A stretch of 64,000 nucleotides of DNA from Solwaraspora sp. WMMD791 (lineage in GTDB: Bacteria; Actinomycetota; Actinomycetes; Mycobacteriales; Micromonosporaceae), in assembly GCF_029581195.1 (NCBI RefSeq), contig NZ_CP120737.1, positions 4,627,001-4,691,000 of the forward strand, given 5' to 3'. Shown here piece after piece: positions 34,161 to 41,355 of this stretch (the first letter of the stretch is position 1; each line of letters begins with the position of its first letter). A program made the position numbers and the translations under genes. The notes under the pieces are model-generated. The model did no database searches, was not told the DNA's origin, and saw only the letters and a program-made list of their open reading frames with translations.

Positions 34161-34196
34161 CGCCCCGGACCGCATAAACGCGGAAACCGGGGCGTC
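34159..34196. terminator. Hairpin terminator between HAD gene and the HTH gene
   Basis: The arms GACGCCCCGG (34159-34168) and CCGGGGCGTC (34187-34196) are perfect 10-bp complements. It follows the HAD stop by 21 bases and lies 22 bases past the stop of the converging gene at 34219, so it can end both. Confidence 0.75.
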
Positions 34197-34218
34197 ACTC
34201 ATCACAGGTCACACCAGA

Positions 34219-34971
34219 TCAGCCGACATCACCAGCCCACGGCACACCTGCATCCCACACCCGATCAAACCCCGCCACATAATGATCGAACATGTTCCCG
34301 CCCTGCACCCGGCGGAAATAAAACGTCGGACTCGCGTTACCCGACTCCCCGAACACGTGCGGAGTCACCAACACCTCATCATCGAACCGCACCACACTCA
34401 CGTGATGCGTCACCGGATGCAACCGCACCTCGCACCCCTCCACCCCGACCAGACCACGGTAGTGCGTCAACGAGCTACGGATCATCGCGCCCAACGTCCC
34501 CACCAGGCAATCCTCACGATCCCGCACCGCCACCGCCTCACCCGACGGATCAGCGAAACACAACCGCACCCGCACACCCACCCCCGCCCGATCCGCCAAC
34601 ACCCGACCGATACGCGGCTGCACCTGCGACAGAAACGCACCCGCCAACACCAACACGTCAACCCGTTCCCGCGCCTCACCCAACAGCCGTAACCACAACT
34701 CCCGAGGCACCGACGCCCGATCAGCGAACACCTCGATCAACTCCGCCCGCGACGCCTCCGGACGACGATCATTCACCTCCGCGACCTGCGGCCACAGATA
34801 CGCCTCCTCCGCACCCAACCGACGTGCCGCCACCCAACGATGCCGCCGATGCGGAACACGCCCCGAACTGATCCACCGCTCCACCGTCTTCGGATCCACC
34901 TCACACTCAGCCGCGAGATCCTCCACCGGCACACCACGACGAACCATCACCGTCCGGAGACGTTCATTCAT
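34219..34971 (-). CDS. Helix-turn-helix regulator with PLD-like C-terminal domain
   Basis: This 250-residue protein has an N-terminal helix-turn-helix (NERLRTVMVRRGVPVEDLAA, then DPKTVERWISSGRVPHRRHR) and a C-terminal domain with DVLVLAGAFLSQ, VRLCFADPSGEAV, HHVSVVRFDDEVLVTPHVFG and a final FDRVW. This form is common in Streptomyces. Its phospholipase-D-like fold lacks the full HxK catalytic motif, so it is probably a sensor rather than an enzyme. The ATG at 34971 gives the family start MNERLR. It is divergent from the small gene at 35259 and probably controls it. Confidence 0.8.
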   Translation of the reverse strand: MNERLRTVMVRRGVPVEDLAAECEVDPKTVERWISSGRVPHRRHRWVAARRLGAEEAYLWPQVAEVNDRRPEASRAELIEVFADRASVPRELWLRLLGEARERVDVLVLAGAFLSQVQPRIGRVLADRAGVGVRVRLCFADPSGEAVAVRDREDCLVGTLGAMIRSSLTHYRGLVGVEGCEVRLHPVTHHVSVVRFDDEVLVTPHVFGESGNASPTFYFRRVQGGNMFDHYVAGFDRVWDAGVPWAGDVG

Positions 34972-35116
34972 ACCCACTATTAGACGAACAACCACCAGGA
35001 CGTTTCAACCCCGTCCCCCGACGTTTCGCAGAATACGAAGACGTCCCCCACCAGTCCCGCACCGTGGATGCGACGACACACCAATCCCTATTCACTACCC
35101 CAGTCGCGCGAAAACC

Positions 35117-35154
35117 CCTGCCGGCGTGCAGCCCTCCATAGCCGCGCCGGCAGG
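35117..35154 (+). promoter_or_regulatory. Inverted repeat in the leader of the small gene
   Basis: CCTGCCGGCG and CGCCGGCAGG form 10-bp arms around an 18-base loop, about 105 bases before the ATG at 35259. It may be an attenuator, an operator, or part of a transfer or replication site. Nothing in the sequence decides between these. Confidence 0.4.
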
Positions 35155-35258
35155 TGAGCACGACACCAACACCGGTCGGGGACCGGGGACAGGACCCCCG
35201 ACCTAACCCGGCCCCGACCGGCCCTCTCCACATCCGCACCCACCGGAGGTTCCCGACC

Positions 35259-35603
35259 ATGACCAACGGCCAGCACACCACCGACCTACCAACGGCCGAT
35301 TACTTCACCCCCGTACCCCCACCCCGGCCAACCACCCTCGCCGACGCGAACGAGCAACCCCGGTACGTCATCCACATCCCCATCCACGCCCGCGACCTCC
35401 CGGAAGCCGTCGAGATGGCCCACACCATCGCCGTCACCCTCGCCGACTTCCGCACCTACCTACGCGGGCTCGACTACCCCGAAACCACCGTCACCATCGA
35501 AGGCGACCAAACCCAACACCACCGCGTCATCTGCAACCTCCAACAACCCGACGGCACCCGCTGCGAACAACTCCACGCCCACGAAGCACCCTGCGCCAGG
35601 TAG
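35259..35603 (+). CDS. Small AICE cargo protein, function unknown
   Basis: This 114-residue protein starts MTNGQHTTDLPTADYFTPVP and has a helix EAVEMAHTIAVTLADFRTYL followed by VTIEGDQTQHHRVICNLQQP and two cysteines in RCEQLHAHEAPC. A strong GGAGG site lies 9 bases before the ATG. I do not recognise a family. The CxnHxHxxxC end could bind a metal. It is divergent from the HTH regulator. Confidence 0.7.
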   Translation: MTNGQHTTDLPTADYFTPVPPPRPTTLADANEQPRYVIHIPIHARDLPEAVEMAHTIAVTLADFRTYLRGLDYPETTVTIEGDQTQHHRVICNLQQPDGTRCEQLHAHEAPCAR

Positions 35604-36028
35604 CAGCTAGCCGGACCGAAGAAGACCACCCACTACCGCGCCGCTTCCGCTCCTCGCCGCTGGCGCGGCTGCGGTGCGGGTCGGCTTGGTCCCGACTTAC
35701 TTCCGCAGCGCTGGCCGGCGACCAGCAAGAAGTCGGATCTCCTGTCGTTTATGCAGGTCGGGTGCCGGCAACAGCCGCCGCCCATCGCACTACCTTCCGC
35801 ACTACCTTCCGGAGTTGCCGAATAGTTCTGTATTGGATCAAGACGCCGCGCCCGGCGCGGCGCGCGGGCGGAACACCGCCCGGCGGCAAGCCGCCCCGGA
35901 CCGCTACGCGGCCGGGGCGGAAAACCACCGTCACCGCCGGGCAGCCGCCCGCCGCACCGCGCCATGTAGTTGAGCCTCCGGTGGGAGCGCTCCCTTCCTG
36001 GGATATATCCCGCCCATTGCTACCCGGA
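35604..36028. other. Non-coding segment with tandem palindromes
   Basis: No convincing gene was seen in these 425 bases. The middle is very G+C-rich with self-complementary stretches. Near its end, GGGAGCGCTCCC (35983-35994) and GGGATATATCCC (36000-36011) are two perfect 12-bp palindromes of the form GGGA-N4-TCCC, separated by five bases. The first, preceded by T, matches 13 of 14 bases of the CebR cellobiose-repressor box. They follow the stop of the minus-strand gene at 36029. Confidence 0.6.
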
Positions 36029-37141
36029 TCAGCCATCGGGAGGAATTTGGAAAGTTGCCCGAGGTCTGGTTTTGGATATCCGCATTCGATGCCGAGACTT
36101 CCGGTGTGGTCCGTCCACTTCGTGTAATATTGGGCGCATATTCGACCAGGTTCGCTCTCCTTCCTCGGATATAGCGCGTCCTGCGGCTATAACATCTGCC
36201 CCTGCGACTATCCGTTCTCCCAACATAAGGAAAGCTTGCGAAAGGCGTGTTAAATAGTCGTCTAGGTAGCTTTCGTGAACGACGTCGAAGTAGCGGACGA
36301 TGCTATGTGGGCTTCGTGATTTGGCGTCCTGGGGAGGTTCGAGCCTGACGGCGCGGACCCATGGAATTGCGGCCATGTGGTCCTCCCCATCGACTCGCAT
36401 TACGCTGAACATGGGTGCGCGAAGAACGGCCAAGCAGACCAAAAATCTACAGGCGAGCCCTTCGGTGTCCTCTGTTGGCCTGCATCGATCGATCAAGTGG
36501 TCGGCGGCCTTCATTAAGGGAAGAGTTAGCGCTCGATACGCATCCTCTCCTGTAAGCTCGATCTTGCCGCCAGACTTGTGCGCCACCTTCGATAGCGAAA
36601 GCGCGAAGGGGGCCGGTGAATCAAAAAATTCATCTTCCCAAGCGTAGAATACATCGTGGAGGCTCATGAAATACGAGCCGCCAGTGAATGCGCCGTCTTC
36701 TTGGAAGAAGAACTCAATGTCTGGCGACCTCAGGCCGGCTATCTCGGGGAAGCTGTAAACCTGTTCGGGAGGGGTGGGGCGGACGAAAAATATATACGGC
36801 AACTTGCTTTGTTTGCACTCGACTAATAGGTTAAGTGATGGGTGGACGGGAATTCGATCTTCGAACCCGTTTTTTCGACGATACAATGAAGTCTCAAAGA
36901 AGACGTCAATCGATCTTGTTTGTCCAGATTCGGAATCTATGAAAGCCCATTCCTCTTGGAGTGCTCCGTAATTGCCTATCCCGTCAAGGAGGCGCTGCAA
37001 TGCGTCCGCAACCGCAGTCTGCAGTGGGTAGCCCGAGTGCATCACGGCCTGCAGAAGGTCGGCCTCCGTCATGCCGCCTGGGAGTTCCGCGTATGGACGC
37101 TGTGGCTCGCTGTTTAGGCTCACGTAGATTGATACTGCCAA
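36029..37141 (-). CDS. PD-(D/E)xK-like nuclease candidate, low-G+C cargo
   Basis: This 370-residue protein has an apparent restriction-endonuclease core: helix with EEWAFIDSE near residue 63, SIDVFFE with Asp79, and LNLLVECKQSKLPYIFF with Glu108-x-Lys110, in the D-(X)n-E-x-K order. The C-terminal 250 residues are unassigned and mostly helical. G+C is clearly lower than all neighbours and codons end in A or T more often, a sign of recent gain. The open frame begins at TTG 37141. A later ATG (residue 24, MTEADLLQ) is possible; no ribosome-binding site decides. It is the last gene before the right att site, a common place for defence cargo. Confidence 0.65.
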   Translation of the reverse strand: MAVSIYVSLNSEPQRPYAELPGGMTEADLLQAVMHSGYPLQTAVADALQRLLDGIGNYGALQEEWAFIDSESGQTRSIDVFFETSLYRRKNGFEDRIPVHPSLNLLVECKQSKLPYIFFVRPTPPEQVYSFPEIAGLRSPDIEFFFQEDGAFTGGSYFMSLHDVFYAWEDEFFDSPAPFALSLSKVAHKSGGKIELTGEDAYRALTLPLMKAADHLIDRCRPTEDTEGLACRFLVCLAVLRAPMFSVMRVDGEDHMAAIPWVRAVRLEPPQDAKSRSPHSIVRYFDVVHESYLDDYLTRLSQAFLMLGERIVAGADVIAAGRAISEEGERTWSNMRPILHEVDGPHRKSRHRMRISKTRPRATFQIPPDG

Positions 37142-37360
37142 TCTCTGTGGACCAGCGCAATGGGTGACGCTACTTGTGAAGGTGGAAGTGGTCGTACGGC
37201 CGTCATCGGTGGAAGCCGGGGGCGATGCCTAGTGGGGTCTCCCGCGCTGTCCGGTCGTGCCATTGGCGTGCCAGTAGGCCGGGATGATCAAGGCCAGCAC
37301 AGGCCAGGCGAGGCCGCCGTGACCTGGCGGACGAGCCCGGCACGGGGCGGTGTCCGGCGA

Positions 37361-37419
37361 TTCCCAAGCTGACAGTGCGGGTTCGATTCCCGTCACCCGC
37401 TCCACACCGAAAGCCCTGG
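37361..37419 (+). repeat. Attachment site, copy 2 (AICE right end / passenger left end)
   Basis: Identical over 59 bases to 25562-25620. It holds the tRNA-Gly 3' part from the anticodon loop, but no 5' half, so it is not a tRNA gene. A hairpin follows (AAAGCCCTGGT 37410-37420 with ACCAGGGCCTT 37437-37447). It matches that after copy 1, with a compensating C-G to T-A change. Confidence 0.92.
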
Positions 37420-37476
37420 TCAGGACCACAATCCCAACCAGGGCCTTCTGCTTCATGTGCGTGGGTCGCCGGATCG

Positions 37477-37857
37477 CTACTTTCGTGGGTACGCGGCCTG
37501 CAGCACTTCACGGATCAACTCGCTGGGACTGCGGTTGGTCAGCTCTGCCACTTTTTTGATCATTTCGTAGGTTTGATCGTCAACTCGGATGCTGATCTTG
37601 TGTGAGGTGCCACCACTGCCGGAGAGAGACGGTCTGCCGACCCGGCGAGGGGCGAGACTGGCGGGGTCGTACCCAGCCTCTGCTTCCGCCACCAGCTCGC
37701 TCTCCAGCTGCGACGTGAGCGCCGTACCGTCCTTGGCCTGTCGGCTGGCTGCCCGAGTCGCCCGGACTCCGGTGGTGGTTGCGCGGCGTGGTGCCTTTGC
37801 CTTGTCAGAGGTCGTGGAGGTCGTTCGGTCCTTCGTTGCTCGCGTTACACCCGCCAT
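37477..37857 (-). CDS. Ribbon-helix-helix antitoxin with long basic N-terminus
   Basis: This 126-residue protein ends in a ribbon-helix-helix domain: SHKISIRVDDQTYEMIKKVA followed by ELTNRSPSELIREVLQAAY. Residues 1-80 are Lys/Arg/Thr/Ala-rich and probably disordered, unusual for this class. The ATG at 37857 has GGAGGCGAAGCC just upstream and lies 13 bases inside the toxin gene end. The toxin-first order and RHH antitoxin resemble BrnTA modules. The C-terminus lies 57 bases from att copy 2. Confidence 0.8.
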   Translation of the reverse strand: MAGVTRATKDRTTSTTSDKAKAPRRATTTGVRATRAASRQAKDGTALTSQLESELVAEAEAGYDPASLAPRRVGRPSLSGSGGTSHKISIRVDDQTYEMIKKVAELTNRSPSELIREVLQAAYPRK

Positions 37858-38129
37858 GGCTTCGCCTCCTTGTAGAGCCGGTTGTACTTGGATCGCATCT
37901 CCATCGAGTGGATCACGCGCAGCGTCCCGTCCAGCAACTCGATGGCGACGACTTCGAGGGCAACGCCGTCTCTGTCGTCGCCGAGGAACAGCAGCCGTTC
38001 GGGTCGGTCCGGGGGTTCTGGAGAGAGGACGTACGGCTGACCGCAGTGTTCGATGACGTACCGTGATCGATGTTGCGCTATGTTGTGCTTGCTGGCGGAC
38101 TGCGCCCACGAGTACCTGTACCTGGCCAC
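37845..38129 (-). CDS. Small toxin-like protein (BrnT-like)
   Basis: This 94-residue protein has the beta-rich form of BrnT-type RNases: SKHNIAQHRSRYVIEHCGQP, EPPDRPERLLFLGDDRDG, VALEVVAIELLDGTLRVIHS and EMRSKYNRLYKEA. The strand-turn pattern (GxxLEVVxxxLxDGTLRVIHxMxMRxKY) fits, but BrnT catalytic residues cannot be checked here. The start is GTG at 38129. It is followed by the RHH antitoxin with a 13-base overlap. Such modules stabilise mobile DNA. Confidence 0.7.
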   Translation of the reverse strand: MARYRYSWAQSASKHNIAQHRSRYVIEHCGQPYVLSPEPPDRPERLLFLGDDRDGVALEVVAIELLDGTLRVIHSMEMRSKYNRLYKEAKPWRV

Positions 38130-38318
38130 GCGTCGTATTTTGTCCGACGAAACCTGTCCTGGCTAGGATGACACGTCTACTCGACCGCCGGCAAGGGCTG
38201 GGCCGTTCCAGGCCAGGTGGGGCCGCAGTGAACTGGGGCTGAGGCCGGCTGTCAACGCCGCCCCAATCGTGACCACCGTGGTCCGGCTGAAACTGGACCA
38301 CCCCGGTTTGGTTGATCT

Positions 38319-39113
38319 TCAGTCGTTGGTCTTGGTCGCTGCCGGGACGCGGCCGAGGTCGCGGTCCTTGAGCCGGTAGCTGTCGCCCTTCATCGAGATG
38401 ACCTCGGCGTGGTGAACAAGCCGGTCGATCATGGCCGCGGCGACGACGTCATCACCGAAGACCTCTCCCCACCGGCCGAAGGGCTTGTTACTGGTGACAA
38501 TCAGCGAGGCACGTTCGTAGCGGTTCGAAACCAACTGGAAGAACAGGTTCGCCGCTTCGGCTTCGAAGGGGATGTAGCCGACCTCGTCGACGATCACCAG
38601 CGGGATCCGGCCGAGTTTGACGAGCTCGTCCTGCAGCCGGCCGGCGTGGTGGGCGTCAGCGAGACGGGACACCCACTGAGCGGCGGTGGCGAACGCGACC
38701 CGGTGTCCGGCCTGGCAGGCCCGGATACCGAGACCGATGGACAGGTGGGTCTTGCCGGTGCCGGGCGGCCCCAGGAACACGACGTTCTCCTTCGACGCCA
38801 CGAAGTCCAGAGTGCCCAGGTGGGCGATCGTCTCCCGCTTCAACGACCGCTGGTGTTCGAAGTCGAACTCCTCCAGGCTCTTGCGTGCCGGGAACCTCGC
38901 CGCCCGGATACGTCCCTCACCGCCGTGGGCCTCCCGGGCCGCCACTTCGCGTTGCAGACAGGCGGCGAGGAACTCCTCGTGCGTCCACGACTCCGCCCGG
39001 GCCCGCTCCGCGAGCCGGTCCACCGACGCCGCCAACGAGGGCGCCTTCAACGCACGGGTGAGGAAAGCGATCTCGGAGGAGACGTTGCGGTTGCCGGTCG
39101 TTCTGGAGGCCAT
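38319..39113 (-). CDS. istB: IstB: IS21 helper ATPase
   Basis: This 264-residue AAA+ ATPase assists the IS21 transposase in choosing targets. It has a DnaC-like N-terminal part (LKAPSLAASVDRLAERARAE, 20 residues), Walker A FLGPPGTGKTHLSIGL and Walker B PLVIVDEVGYIPF, then ANLFFQLVSNRYERASLIVT and a TSNKPFGRW sensor. The ATG at 39113 overlaps the istA stop. The gene is intact. Confidence 0.95.
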   Translation of the reverse strand: MASRTTGNRNVSSEIAFLTRALKAPSLAASVDRLAERARAESWTHEEFLAACLQREVAAREAHGGEGRIRAARFPARKSLEEFDFEHQRSLKRETIAHLGTLDFVASKENVVFLGPPGTGKTHLSIGLGIRACQAGHRVAFATAAQWVSRLADAHHAGRLQDELVKLGRIPLVIVDEVGYIPFEAEAANLFFQLVSNRYERASLIVTSNKPFGRWGEVFGDDVVAAAMIDRLVHHAEVISMKGDSYRLKDRDLGRVPAATKTND

Positions 39114-40342
39114 CACGCGGCCGCCTCGGCATCGACACCGAACATGCGGTCGTAGTCGGCCAACCTGCGGTGCTCCACCTCGGCCGTGACCGCCGGTGCC
39201 GGCGCCTGCCGCGCGGCGGTCCGCAGATCGGCGGCGGCCTGACGGTGAGCCGGGTCGGTGATGCTCTGATGCCGCGCCCAGCACCGGTCGTGCCGGGCGA
39301 CGAGACGGCCCTCGCAGAGCACCTGCACCCGGTCGGCGTCAGCGACCACGTCGACCCGGCGGCCCACCACCATCGGGTGCACCGAGTAGTCGTTGCCGTC
39401 CAGCCGGACGTAGTGGTCGCGGGGCAGACGGGTGCTCCGCCGCCAGCCGACCACCGGCGCGACCGGCGGCAGCGTCAGCATCGCCGCTCGGTCGGCCTCC
39501 CACCGGTCCACCGGCCGGCAGCCCAGCACCCGGTGCCGACGCTGGTTCGCCCGTACCAGCCATTCGGCAAGCTGGGCGTTGAAGTCCCGGGGCGAGCTGA
39601 ACCGGCGCCCGGGCAGGAACGACGTCTCCAGATAGCCGTTCGCCCGCTCCACCAGGCCTTTGGCTTCCGGGTCCGCCGGCCGGCACTGGAGCACGCGGAT
39701 CCCGAGAGTGCCACGGAAGCCGTTCATCGCCTCGGTCAACTGCGGCCTGCCGGCACGCCACTGGCCGACCGCGGACTCGTTGTCCCATACCAACGTCCTG
39801 GGCACCCGACCCCACCCGGAGATCAACGTCCAGTGTCCGACCAGCAGATCCGCCGACTGCCGGGACGGGATCATCACCGCCGTCAGCCACCGCGAGTACC
39901 CGGACACCATCACCATCACCGGCGGCCGTCCGACCTGACCGAACCCCAGGGGCACGTCCGCCGGCGGGAACCACAGATCACACTGCGCCAGCTCACCCGG
40001 CAGGTACTCGGTGCGCTGCGCCGGGTCAGGCCGGCGGAACAACGGCCGCAGCCGCTGCACCCGGTCACAGAACACCGTCTTCCCACGGGTCCACCCGACC
40101 CGTTCCATGATCACCGTCGAGGGCATGTCCGGGAACTCCGCCAACAACGCCCTGATCTGCGGCTCGACCGCGTCCACGATCGAGCCCTTCGCAGCCCGTC
40201 GGTACCGCGGCGGCTCATCACTGGCCAACGCCTTCTTCACGGTGTTGCGAGACATCCTCAACCGCCGTGCGATGGCCTGAATCGCCATACCCTCCGACCG
40301 CCGCAGCCGCCGGATCTCCGCCCAGTCCTCCACGCTCAGCAC
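39113..40342 (-). CDS. istA: IstA: IS21 transposase
   Basis: This 409-residue DDE transposase has an N-terminal helix-turn-helix (MAIQAIARRLRMSRNTVKKA, 20 residues) and an integrase core. The first Asp is in AQCDLWFPPADVP, the second in TLVWDNESAVG, and the Glu in AKGLVERANGYLE. A C-terminal Mu-type domain (VRLDGNDYSVHP) follows. The length and order fit IS21 IstA. The frame is intact, so the copy may be active. Confidence 0.95.
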   Translation of the reverse strand: MLSVEDWAEIRRLRRSEGMAIQAIARRLRMSRNTVKKALASDEPPRYRRAAKGSIVDAVEPQIRALLAEFPDMPSTVIMERVGWTRGKTVFCDRVQRLRPLFRRPDPAQRTEYLPGELAQCDLWFPPADVPLGFGQVGRPPVMVMVSGYSRWLTAVMIPSRQSADLLVGHWTLISGWGRVPRTLVWDNESAVGQWRAGRPQLTEAMNGFRGTLGIRVLQCRPADPEAKGLVERANGYLETSFLPGRRFSSPRDFNAQLAEWLVRANQRRHRVLGCRPVDRWEADRAAMLTLPPVAPVVGWRRSTRLPRDHYVRLDGNDYSVHPMVVGRRVDVVADADRVQVLCEGRLVARHDRCWARHQSITDPAHRQAAADLRTAARQAPAPAVTAEVEHRRLADYDRMFGVDAEAAA

Positions 40343-40436
40343 CTCCCGATGCTTCAGGAGGTGGTCCCGATTCAGCCGGAACCACGTGGTCAGTTTTCAC
40401 GCGGAGCTGACACCGGCACGGGCCGGCGCCCGGCGA

Positions 40437-40481
40437 TTCCCAAGCTGACAGTGCGGGTTCGATTCCCGTCACCCGCTCCAC
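40437..40481 (+). repeat. Attachment site, copy 3 (attR to chromosome)
   Basis: The 45 bases match the first 45 bases of att copies 1 and 2, from the tRNA anticodon loop through CCA plus C. The flank after it (TCGAACGG) differs and is probably the original chromosomal sequence downstream of tRNA-Gly. Bases 40413-40436 before it resemble 37337-37360 before copy 2 (21 of 24 identical). Confidence 0.9.
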
Positions 40482-40495
40482 TCGAACGGTCCTGC

Positions 40496-41281
40496 TCAGC
40501 CGATTCGGACGCGCCCGGACGCTGGATCGGGCACCGATGTCACGGTACGCAGCGCTGCCACCCGGGCGTCGATGACGCGGATCCGGGCGGCCCGTTCGGC
40601 CGGTGCCCAGTGAGCCTGTTGGCTGGTCACCTGACCCGACCACTTGCGGTAGAGCAGCCCTGCCTCGCCGATGAAGTAGCCGTCGCTCACCGTACTCGCG
40701 GCCAGCAGCAGCCCGGTGTCCTCCGAGGCGGGCAGGGCCATCCAGCCGCCGAGGGCGAAGATCAGGTCGGTACGGATGCACAGGGTCGCCGGGTGCACCG
40801 GGAGTTGGTGGGCGTTCGCCTGCCAGGACCGGTGCACCGTCCCGGCGGGCAGCCGGCCGGGTGCCGGGTCGGTGGCTACCGCCGAGGTACTGCCGTCCAG
40901 GGCCAGGTCCAGCGCCTGCGAGGTGGTCCAGCCGACCGTCAGGTCGGCGGCGAGGACCGCGATGTCGCGGGCGAGCGCGCCGGGGGTCAGCCGGTCGTCG
41001 GCGTCGAGCACCTTCACCAGCGGCCCGTCCACCCGGGACAGCGCCATGGTGCGGGTGACGCCCGGCCCACCGGGCCGGTTGGTGCCCGTACTGATTCTCG
41101 GATCGTCCGGTAGCGCGTCGGCGACCGCGCCGGTCTGCCCGTCCTCCTGGACCAGCCAGCGCCACTGCCAGCCGGCGGGTAGTCGCTGGTCGCGTAGTGC
41201 GGCGTACGCATCGGTCAGGAACGGGATGCTCGGCGGATGGACGGGGGTGACCACCGAGATGATCCGGGCCGACCGCTGCAC
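40496..41281 (-). CDS. Family 2-type glycosyltransferase
   Basis: This 261-residue GT-A-like protein has the family pattern: RIISVVTPVHPPSIPFLTDA, WLVQEDGQ, then VKVLDADDRLTPGALARDI with the DxDD metal motif, and a later ASEDTGLLLAAS where the family keeps an acidic ED pair. The acceptor and sugar are unknown. The GTG at 41281 is chosen because a TAAAAT -10 element lies exactly seven bases upstream, so the mRNA would be leaderless. The open frame extends upstream without family residues. It is the first chromosomal gene right of the mobile region. Confidence 0.75.
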   Translation of the reverse strand: MQRSARIISVVTPVHPPSIPFLTDAYAALRDQRLPAGWQWRWLVQEDGQTGAVADALPDDPRISTGTNRPGGPGVTRTMALSRVDGPLVKVLDADDRLTPGALARDIAVLAADLTVGWTTSQALDLALDGSTSAVATDPAPGRLPAGTVHRSWQANAHQLPVHPATLCIRTDLIFALGGWMALPASEDTGLLLAASTVSDGYFIGEAGLLYRKWSGQVTSQQAHWAPAERAARIRVIDARVAALRTVTSVPDPASGRVRIG

Positions 41282-41355
41282 CGGTACGATTTTACCGGTA
41301 GTGGCTGATCCGGGACCGACGGTCGTTCCGGCGCGTGTCCTGATACTAATGGTCC

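Larger units (their letters stand above)
25562..37419. mobile_element. Actinomycete integrative and conjugative element (pSAM2-type AICE)
   Basis: This is an 11.9-kb element between two 59-bp repeats of the tRNA-Gly(CCC) 3' end. It has the full pSAM2-like set: int, xis and a HUH replication initiator next to attL, a DUF2637 spread protein, small Spd-like genes, an FtsK-type translocase for double-strand DNA transfer, a Pra-type activator, and a GntR repressor coupled to a HAD hydrolase. The right 3.2 kb (from about 34139) holds a DNA-binding protein, a small gene and a low-G+C nuclease-like gene as cargo. All core genes look intact, so it may still excise and transfer. Confidence 0.92.
38270..40392. 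mobile_element. IS21-family insertion sequence
   Basis: The element carries istA and istB in the IS21 order with an ATGA overlap. Imperfect terminal inverted repeats are visible: 38270-38302 begins TGACCACCGTGGTCCGGCTG and 40360-40392 ends in the inverse of TGACCACGTGGTTCCGGCTG, so the element starts TG and ends CA. No target-site duplication was found in the immediate flanks. It lies inside the passenger, 38 bases from the sequence shared with att copy 3. Confidence 0.88.
37361..40481. mobile_element. CIME-like non-autonomous passenger between att copies 2 and 3
   Basis: This 3.1-kb interval is bounded by the same tRNA-derived repeats. Its left end (hairpin after att) resembles the left end of the AICE. 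Its right end shares 21 of 24 bases with the AICE right end just before the core. It has no integrase, rep or tra gene: only a toxin-antitoxin pair and an IS21 copy. This is the layout of a cis-mobilizable element that the neighbouring AICE integrase could move. It is likely a decayed relative of the AICE. Confidence 0.7.

Noticed and set aside
34274-34292. LexA-like GAAC-AT-GTTC in the HTH regulator gene
   Set aside because: The spacer is two bases instead of four and it lies inside a coding region.
37203-37511. Open frames with GDGNRTRT-like peptides near the att copies
   Set aside because: These are translations of tRNA-gene sequence on the opposite strand, often misannotated as proteins.
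37361-40481. Additional tRNA-Gly genes at att copies 2 and 3
   Set aside because: Only the 3' part is present; there is no acceptor 5' strand or D-arm, so they are integration scars.
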